This document shows, piece after piece, positions 59,418 through 64,000 of a DNA stretch of 64,000 nt (the first letter of the stretch is position 1; every line of letters starts with the position of its first letter). Source of the DNA: Streptomyces sp. TLI_171 (GTDB taxonomy: Bacteria; Actinomycetota; Actinomycetes; Streptomycetales; Streptomycetaceae); contig NZ_RAPS01000001.1 in NCBI RefSeq assembly GCF_003610255.1, forward strand, positions 5,084,001-5,148,000, read 5' to 3'. Under the pieces are notes generated by a model, which saw only the letters and a program-made list of their open reading frames with translations, ran no database searches and was not told where the DNA came from. A program made the translations under genes and the position numbers.

Positions 59418-60014
59418 ATGGAGAAGTTCACCACCCACACCGGCAGCGCCGTTCCGCTGCGCCGCTCGAACGTGGACACCGACCAGATCATCCCGGCGCA
59501 CTGGCTGAAGAAGGTCACCCGCTCCGGCTTCGAGGACGGCCTGTTCGAGGCCTGGCGCAAGGACGAGTCCTTCGTCCTCAACCGCCCCGAGCGCAAGGGC
59601 GCGACCGTCCTGGTGGCGGGCCCCGAGTTCGGCACCGGCTCGTCCCGCGAGCACGCCGTCTGGGCGCTGCAGAACTACGGCTTCCAGGCCGTCATCTCCT
59701 CCCGCTTCGCCGACATCTTCCGCGGCAACTCGCTGAAGAACGGCCTGCTCACGGTGGTCCTGCCGCAGGAGACGGTCGAGCGGCTCTGGGAGTTGACGGA
59801 GGCCGACCCGACCGCCGAGATCACCGTCGACCTGGAGGCCCGCGAGGTCCGGGCCGAGGGCGTCACCGCCTCGTTCGAGCTGGACGACAACGTCCGGTGG
59901 CGGCTGCTGAACGGCCTGGACGACATCAGCATCACGCTGCAGAACGAGGCCGACGTGGCCGCGTTCGAGGCGACCCGCCCGTCCTTCAAGCCGCGTACGC
60001 TCCCCGCCGCCTGA
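59418..60014 (+). CDS. leuD: 3-isopropylmalate dehydratase small subunit
   Basis: 198 residues, swivel domain of the dehydratase. Motifs are NVDTDQIIPAHWLK (about 18-31) and GPEFGTGSSREHAVWAL (about 70-86). Translationally coupled to leuC and followed by a strong terminator. Confidence 0.97.
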   Translation: MEKFTTHTGSAVPLRRSNVDTDQIIPAHWLKKVTRSGFEDGLFEAWRKDESFVLNRPERKGATVLVAGPEFGTGSSREHAVWALQNYGFQAVISSRFADIFRGNSLKNGLLTVVLPQETVERLWELTEADPTAEITVDLEAREVRAEGVTASFELDDNVRWRLLNGLDDISITLQNEADVAAFEATRPSFKPRTLPAA

Positions 60015-60041
60015 GCCGTCGCTTTCTGACGGACCGACAAC

Positions 60042-60071
60042 AAGACCCGCCCCCCACCCGGGGCGGGTCTT
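60042..60071 (+). terminator. Terminator after leuD
   Basis: Perfect 12-bp stem AAGACCCGCCCC / GGGGCGGGTCTT with a 6-nt loop, flanked by additional complementary ACAAC/GTTGT. Confidence 0.8.
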
Positions 60072-60149
60072 CGTTGTTCGCAGGGGAGTTCGTCACCCGT
60101 GAATAGACCCTGGTGTAGCGCAACTCCGCACAGATGGCACAATCGTTGC

Positions 60150-60440
60150 ATGCACCACAGCCCCGAACCCCCGTACCAGGACGCCGAACCGGCGTCCGCG
60201 GAGGGCCAGGGCGGTGCTGCCGACTCGGAAGTCACCCTGCTCTACGCACTGGTGGCCGAGCGGTTGAAGCAAGCCCACGCCCGCGTTCACGCGCTGAACG
60301 TGTCGACGGACGCAAAGACCGCTCTCACCCGACAACTGCTGATCGTCACCGAGACCGCCAAGCGTGATCTCCCGGAGGCGGCACGGCGGTTGAGTCGCTT
60401 TGTGCAGGACCTCGACGAGGGGCGGATCCCGCCCCGGTGA
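60150..60440 (+). CDS. Conserved hypothetical protein upstream of hupS
   Basis: 96 residues, mostly helical after an acidic Pro/Glu-rich N-terminus (about 1-30): LLYALVAERLKQAHARVHAL and LLIVTETAKRDLPEAARRLS. No catalytic motif is visible. A small protein at this place, between leuD and hupS, is what I recall from streptomycetes. ATG 60150 is used because the upstream in-frame ATG (60099) lies close to the leuD terminator. Function unknown. Confidence 0.7.
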   Translation: MHHSPEPPYQDAEPASAEGQGGAADSEVTLLYALVAERLKQAHARVHALNVSTDAKTALTRQLLIVTETAKRDLPEAARRLSRFVQDLDEGRIPPR

Positions 60441-60573
60441 GCACCTCCATGCGCAAATCCATTGCGACACTAGGGTGATTCACGCGTTTGGTAATTGAAA
60501 GTCCGCAGATACATACCTAACGTGCGAAAAGAACGGATGGAATCATCCGGCGCCCGTTTCCGAAGGGGAAGAC

Positions 60574-61254
60574 GTGAACAAGGCTCAGCTTGTCGAAGCG
60601 GTGGCCGAGCAGCTGGGCGGTCGCAAGGCTGCCGCAGAGGCCGTCGACGCAGTGCTCGACACCATGGTGCGTGCCGTCGTGGCGGGTGACCGCGTCTCGG
60701 TCACCGGTTTCGGCACCTTCGAGAAGGTGGAGCGCTCGGCGCGCTTCGCCCGCAACCCGCAGACCGGTGAGCGGGTGAAGGTCAAGAAGACCGCAGTGCC
60801 GCGGTTCCGCCCCGGTCAGGGCTTCAAGGACCTCGTCGCCGGCAGCAAGAAGCTGCCGAAGGACGGCCCGTCCGTGAAGAAGGCCCCCAAGGGCTCGCTC
60901 ACCCCGGGCAAGTCCGGCGTGGCCGCCACCCCCGCCGCCAAGCGCGCCGCCACCAAGCGCGCCGCCGCCGCGGGCACCACCGCCGCCGCGACCAAGAAGA
61001 CCGCCGCCAAGAAGACCGCCACCACGGCGGCCAAGAAGGCCACGGCGGTCAAGTCCACGGCGGTCAAGTCCGCGGCGGTCAAGTCCGCGGCCAAGAAGAC
61101 CACCGCGAAGAGCACGGCGGCCAAGACCACCCCCGCGAAGAAGACCACCACCGCGGCGGCCGCCAAGAAGACCACCGCCACCGCCAAGAAGACCGCCCCG
61201 GCGAAGAAGACCGCCACGCGCAAGACCACCGCGCGCAAGTCCACCGCCAAGTAG
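60574..61254 (+). CDS. hupS: HU-family nucleoid protein with histone-like C-terminal tail
   Basis: 226 residues. Residues 1 to about 95 are a canonical HU domain (MNKAQLVEAVAEQLGG, RFARNPQTGERVKV, VPRFRPGQGFKDLV). The rest is a Lys/Ala/Thr-rich tail with repeated KKTA, KSTAVKS and AAKK units resembling histone H1 and mycobacterial HupB. It compacts DNA, and in Streptomyces HupS is prominent in spores. GTG 60574 follows GAAGGGGAAG. The tail's repeated codons make the DNA locally repetitive. Confidence 0.95.
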   Translation: MNKAQLVEAVAEQLGGRKAAAEAVDAVLDTMVRAVVAGDRVSVTGFGTFEKVERSARFARNPQTGERVKVKKTAVPRFRPGQGFKDLVAGSKKLPKDGPSVKKAPKGSLTPGKSGVAATPAAKRAATKRAAAAGTTAAATKKTAAKKTATTAAKKATAVKSTAVKSAAVKSAAKKTTAKSTAAKTTPAKKTTTAAAAKKTTATAKKTAPAKKTATRKTTARKSTAK

Positions 61255-61263
61255 TCGCCACCC

Positions 61264-61292
61264 GCCTGGCGCCGACTCAGCCCGCGCCAGGC
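61264..61292 (+). terminator. Terminator-like hairpin after hupS
   Basis: 9-bp perfect stem GCCTGGCGC / GCGCCAGGC with an 11-nt loop, 10 bp after the stop. Confidence 0.6.
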
Positions 61293-61460
61293 CGGTCGGG
61301 CCGCGCCGGCCCCGACCCGCGCACTCCGGAGCACCGGAGGCCCGGGCCAGGAGCCGTCGCGGCCTTTTCGCGTCCCGGGCACCCGGCTGACCGCCCGTCG
61401 GGGCGACAGCACGTCAGTTCAGCCACCCCGTCCGGGCGAATTGCGCGGACCGCCGCCGAA

Positions 61461-62201
61461 TTACTCCGGCGCTTCCACCGGCAGCTCGTAGCCGATCTCC
61501 CAGCGGGAATCCGGAATCACCAGATCCGCCGTCTCCACCGGCCGCCCGGTGTCGTCCAGATACGTCCGCTCCACCACCGTGACCAGGTCGCCCGCGGTGA
61601 TCCCGAGCAGCGTCGCCTGCTCCGCCGAGGCCCGTGCGGGGCGCGGACGCTCCACCGCGCGCACCACCCGCACCCCCAGCGACGCCATCCGCGCCACCAC
61701 GCCCCGCAGCCGCATCGGCGCGTACTGCGGCAGCAGCACCGGCGTGCCGTCCGTGATCGCCATCGGCTCCCAGGAATCGGCGAGTTGGACCGGACGGCCG
61801 TCCAGCAGGAACTCGAACCGGGTGTGCACCGTCAGCTCGCCGGGCTCGATCCGCAGCCGCCGCGCCACGTGCTCCGGCGCGGGCGTCCGGGCCTCCGTGT
61901 GCGACTCCCACGTCCCGCCCGGGACCGCCGAGGCCGGAAAGCCGCCGGGATCCTGCGACCGCGACAGCGGCCGCCGCTCCACCGGCACCCGGACGTACGT
62001 ACCCGAGCCGGTCCGCCCCTCCAACAGCCCCTCGGCGATGAGGACTTCCTGCGCCCGCTGGAGCACGTTCGCCCCCACGCCGTAGCTCTCCGCCAACTGC
62101 GCCCGGGACGGCAGCCGTTCGCCGACCGCCCATTCGCCGGCCGTCACCCGGCGGCGCAGATGGTCCGCGATGCGCAGGTACGGCGGGTCCAGTGAGGGCA
62201 T
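61461..62201 (-). CDS. GntR/HutC-family regulator with UTRA domain
   Basis: 246 residues. N-terminal winged HTH (about 8-72; LRIADHLRRRVTAGEWAVGERLPSR region) and a C-terminal UTRA ligand-binding domain (about 95-240; VHTRFEFLLDGRPVQLADSW, TVVERTYLDDTGRPVETADLVI). It is divergent from two small genes, and a pair of direct repeats lies between them. Regulators of this type beside small ORFs are common in streptomycetes and some integrating plasmids. The ligand cannot be read from the sequence. Confidence 0.85.
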   Translation of the reverse strand: MPSLDPPYLRIADHLRRRVTAGEWAVGERLPSRAQLAESYGVGANVLQRAQEVLIAEGLLEGRTGSGTYVRVPVERRPLSRSQDPGGFPASAVPGGTWESHTEARTPAPEHVARRLRIEPGELTVHTRFEFLLDGRPVQLADSWEPMAITDGTPVLLPQYAPMRLRGVVARMASLGVRVVRAVERPRPARASAEQATLLGITAGDLVTVVERTYLDDTGRPVETADLVIPDSRWEIGYELPVEAPE

Positions 62202-62259
62202 CTGGCATCTCCCGGCGGAGGGCGAGACCTGCCGGTTGCGACAGGTCGGGTGATTCAGG

Positions 62260-62292
62260 TTGACAATCTAATGCATCAGGTGGAATCTAATG
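62260..62292. promoter_or_regulatory. Promoter with overlapping direct repeats, candidate GntR operator
   Basis: TTGACA (62260-62265), 17 bp, GAATCT (62283-62288) facing the small genes. Two exact copies of AATCTAATG (62265-62273 and 62284-62292, 19-bp period) cover the -35 end and the -10, in an AT-rich patch. Confidence 0.5.
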
Positions 62293-62340
62293 ACTTAGCT
62301 TTACTTTGCGTGATCGGCTGACCTCGGGGAGAGGCGTGGC

Positions 62341-62586
62341 GTGCGAACCACCAGGGTGTTCGAGCTGGCATCCAGGCTCGCCGCAGCCACCGGAGCAGAA
62401 GCCCGGATCCACCGCCTCCCCGGCGGCACCTTCCGGATCGAAGCCACCCTCCCCGGGGAACCCGACGACCACGACCACCTGGCGGTCCTCCACGTCCTCG
62501 GACAGGCCGACCGCTTCGGACACAGCTACACCGACCGAACCCACACCGTCTGGGCCGAATTCGACCCACCCCAGGAGCCGCCGTGA
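62341..62586 (+). CDS. Small hypothetical protein, partner of the GntR regulator
   Basis: 81 residues starting at GTG 62341, MRTTRVFELASRLAAATGAE. Predicted alpha/beta with GTFRIEATLPGE and HDHLAVLHVLGQADRFGHSYTD. No domain recognised with confidence. Its stop overlaps the next start (62583-62586), so both are cotranslated. Codon use is normal for the chromosome. Confidence 0.65.
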   Translation: MRTTRVFELASRLAAATGAEARIHRLPGGTFRIEATLPGEPDDHDHLAVLHVLGQADRFGHSYTDRTHTVWAEFDPPQEPP

Positions 62587-62975
62587 AGACCACGCCGCCC
62601 GGCTACACCGTGTCCATCGAGGACATCACCGCGCCGGCCACCTTCCTCTCCCTCGCCCACGCCCTCGGCTCCCTCTGGGAGACCCTCCGCACCCTCCCGC
62701 TCGGCTGGACCCAGTACGAGGCCTACCGCTACTTCTTCGGCCCGGGCGCCACCACCCGCGCCGACGCCTTCCTCGCCCGCGACGGCCAGTTGACGCTCGG
62801 CTTCGCCCTCCTCGGCCGCACCCGCCTCATCCGCGTCACCCCCACCACCACCGGGCCCCTCCACCTCGCCCCCACCGCCCTCCGCCTCCTCGACACTCCG
62901 GACGTCGCAGCCCTCCGCCTCGACGGCCCCGACGACCGCTCCCCGGCGCCGTACCGCCCCCTGCGCGTGGCATGA
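62583..62975 (+). CDS. Small hypothetical protein, second partner of the GntR regulator
   Basis: 130 residues starting at ATG 62583, which overlaps the preceding stop. Contains an aromatic segment GWTQYEAYRYFFGPGATTRA and a possible all-beta C-terminal half (LTLGFALLGRTRLIRVTPTT). No known catalytic motif. Followed by about 270 bp without a convincing gene. Confidence 0.65.
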   Translation: MKTTPPGYTVSIEDITAPATFLSLAHALGSLWETLRTLPLGWTQYEAYRYFFGPGATTRADAFLARDGQLTLGFALLGRTRLIRVTPTTTGPLHLAPTALRLLDTPDVAALRLDGPDDRSPAPYRPLRVA

Positions 62976-63246
62976 CCACTGCCACCGCGCAACGACCGGG
63001 CGGCGCCCACCGATCACGACCGGCAGCCAACCGCTACGCGACCGGCCGTCGTCGAGGGCGTGGCCGCGGCAGCCGCGGGCGACGCCCTGCGGGAGCGAGG
63101 AACGCCACGTAGCTGCGCAGCGCCCGGTCGGTGGCGGGAGGTTCCAACTGCGCGGCCGCCTGAGCTGCACGGTGCGAAGCGCACCTGGACGCCTACGCGG
63201 CATCGGCCTAGCGGGCCGCGCGGCCGCGCGGGGCGCTGACGGGGGG

Positions 63247-63468
63247 TCAGTCTGCCTGGGGGTCGGGGAAGGTCGGGAGGGTGAGGAAGACGACGCGGCG
63301 GGCGGGGCCTTCGCCGGTGGTGCGGATGCGGAGGCGCTGGCCGGGGCGGAGCAGGCGCAGGCCGCTGGCGTCGAAGGCGGGGGCGTCGAAGGGGACGGGA
63401 GTGCCGTCGTCGAGCAGGACCGAGCCCGAGCGGGTCGTGGGGTCGAAGGTGAACGCGGTGGCCTGCAT
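63247..63468 (-). CDS. Small beta-rich protein, cold-shock-like fold possible
   Basis: 73 residues: MQATAFTFDPTTRSGSVLLD, then DDGTPVPFDAPAFDASGLRLLRPG, and a basic strand RLRIRTTGEG. The pattern resembles a small OB-fold (cold-shock-like) domain without clear RNP motifs. It starts 17 bp after the cofC stop and is probably cotranscribed with it. Function unknown. Confidence 0.7.
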   Translation of the reverse strand: MQATAFTFDPTTRSGSVLLDDGTPVPFDAPAFDASGLRLLRPGQRLRIRTTGEGPARRVVFLTLPTFPDPQAD

Positions 63469-63485
63469 GGCAGCAGCATAGAGCG

Positions 63486-64000
63486 TCAGAGCAGGGCGGC
63501 GGTGGCCGGGCCGAGGCCGAGGAGGCGGGCGGCGGCGAGGTCCTCGGGGGTGTCGACGTCCCGGCGCACGGACGGCACGTCGGAGAGGAGGAGTTCGGTC
63601 GCGCCGCCGCTCAGGTGGCGGTCCCGGGAGCCGGGGCCGAAGGCCGGCCGCAGGGGAGTGCCGGACAGCAGCACCGTCCCGGTGCCGGGGGCGTCGGCGA
63701 GGAAGGCCCGCCCGTGCGCGGGCACCGCGGCGAGGACGCGGGCGAGTTCGGTGGGCCGCAGCGCCGGCAGGTCCGCGGAGAGGGTGGCGACGGGGGAGCG
63801 GGGGTGGAGCCGGTGCGCGGTCGTGGCGCCGTGCGCGAGCGCGGGGTTGAGACCGCCGCCCGGCTCGTCGTCGAGGACGGCGGCACCCAGCGCGCGCAGC
63901 TCCCCGGCGGCGCGCGGGTCCTGAGTGACCACCAGTACCCGCCCGACCGCGGGGCAGGCCAGCGCGGCGGCCACCGTGTCGAGCGCGAACGCGAGGGCCA
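63486..64000 (-). CDS. cofC: Phosphoenolpyruvate/2-phospho-L-lactate guanylyltransferase (5' end beyond window)
   Basis: C-terminal 171 codons of a CofC/FbiD-type nucleotidyltransferase of coenzyme F420 biosynthesis. The frame continues to the right edge. Visible motifs are VGRVLVVTQDP, DEPGGGLNPALAHG (nucleotide-sugar-transferase-like loop), LSADLPALRPTELARVL (metal-binding Asp) and RRDVDTPEDLAAARLLGLG near the C-terminus. F420 is widely used by actinobacterial reductases. Confidence is good despite truncation. Confidence 0.88.
   Translation of the reverse strand, partial: ALAFALDTVAAALACPAVGRVLVVTQDPRAAGELRALGAAVLDDEPGGGLNPALAHGATTAHRLHPRSPVATLSADLPALRPTELARVLAAVPAHGRAFLADAPGTGTVLLSGTPLRPAFGPGSRDRHLSGGATELLLSDVPSVRRDVDTPEDLAAARLLGLGPATAALL

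Noticed and set aside
60901..61254. Tandem-repeat or low-complexity array
   Set aside because: It is the Lys/Ala-rich coding tail of the HU protein, in frame and with normal codon use.
62972..63112. 46-codon Arg-rich ORF whose ATG overlaps the stop of the 130-residue protein
   Set aside because: The overlap is suggestive, but third-position GC is weak, there is no Shine-Dalgarno, and the composition (runs of Arg/Gly) looks like noise. Not listed as a gene.

Overview
The window reads as a chromosomal segment of a high-GC actinomycete of the family Streptomycetaceae (Streptomyces or Kitasatospora). The evidence is the very GC-rich third codon positions, two conservons (cvnABCD), an NdgR-type IclR regulator next to leuCD, and a HupS-type HU protein with a histone-like lysine-rich tail. 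Chromosomal landmarks (ilvBNC, serA, leuB, ilvE, cimA, conservons, gltX, Gln/Glu tRNA genes, ndgR/leuCD, hupS, cofC) run in an order I recall from Streptomyces chromosomes. That synteny comes from memory and was not computed.

Positions 1-1969 hold two PH-domain membrane proteins. Positions 2069-25310 hold a compact specialised-metabolite gene cluster that I cannot match to a known product. It has three parts. (1) Genes for a dTDP-2,3,6-trideoxyhexose, most likely of the rhodinose/amicetose type: RmlA, RmlB, 2,3-dehydratase, 3-ketoreductase, PMP-dependent 3-dehydrase, RmlC-type epimerase and an extended SDR, plus two glycosyltransferases. (2) Genes to make and activate an aminobenzoate: class II DAHP synthase, a fused TrpE(G)-type anthranilate synthase and a 2-aminobenzoate-CoA ligase. 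(3) Tailoring, transfer and export genes: an aromatic FAD monooxygenase, two CerJ/PtmR-like KAS III acyltransferases, an SDR, an MFS exporter and its TetR regulator. No PKS or NRPS gene is present. The simplest model is an anthraniloyl-type unit placed by KAS III-like enzymes on a trideoxysugar glycoside or aglycone.

Eight promoters in the cluster share one geometry: a heptamer resembling TTCGAGC, 4 bp, a second heptamer, 9 bp, then a -10 element CANNNT or TANNNT. This is the architecture of SARP-activated promoters, but no SARP gene lies in the window. The promoters cover the biosynthetic transcription units and delimit the cluster.

Positions 25361-42122 contain a composite membrane PAS-GGDEF-EAL protein, then branched-chain amino acid and serine genes (ilvB, ilvN, ilvC, serA, leuB, ilvE, cimA) and a secreted subtilase. 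ilvB and cimA are each preceded by a short leader peptide rich in Ile/Leu/Val codons and an intrinsic terminator, which is classical translational attenuation.

Positions 42156-53173 carry two tandem conservons on the minus strand. Their cvnD genes sit in perfectly identical 613-bp blocks, a mark of recent gene conversion. After a short ORF come a fumarylacetoacetate-hydrolase-family protein, gltX, five tRNA genes (Gln, Glu x3, Gln), divergent ndgR and leuCD, hupS, a GntR/HutC regulator with two small partner genes, and the C-terminal part of cofC running off the right edge.
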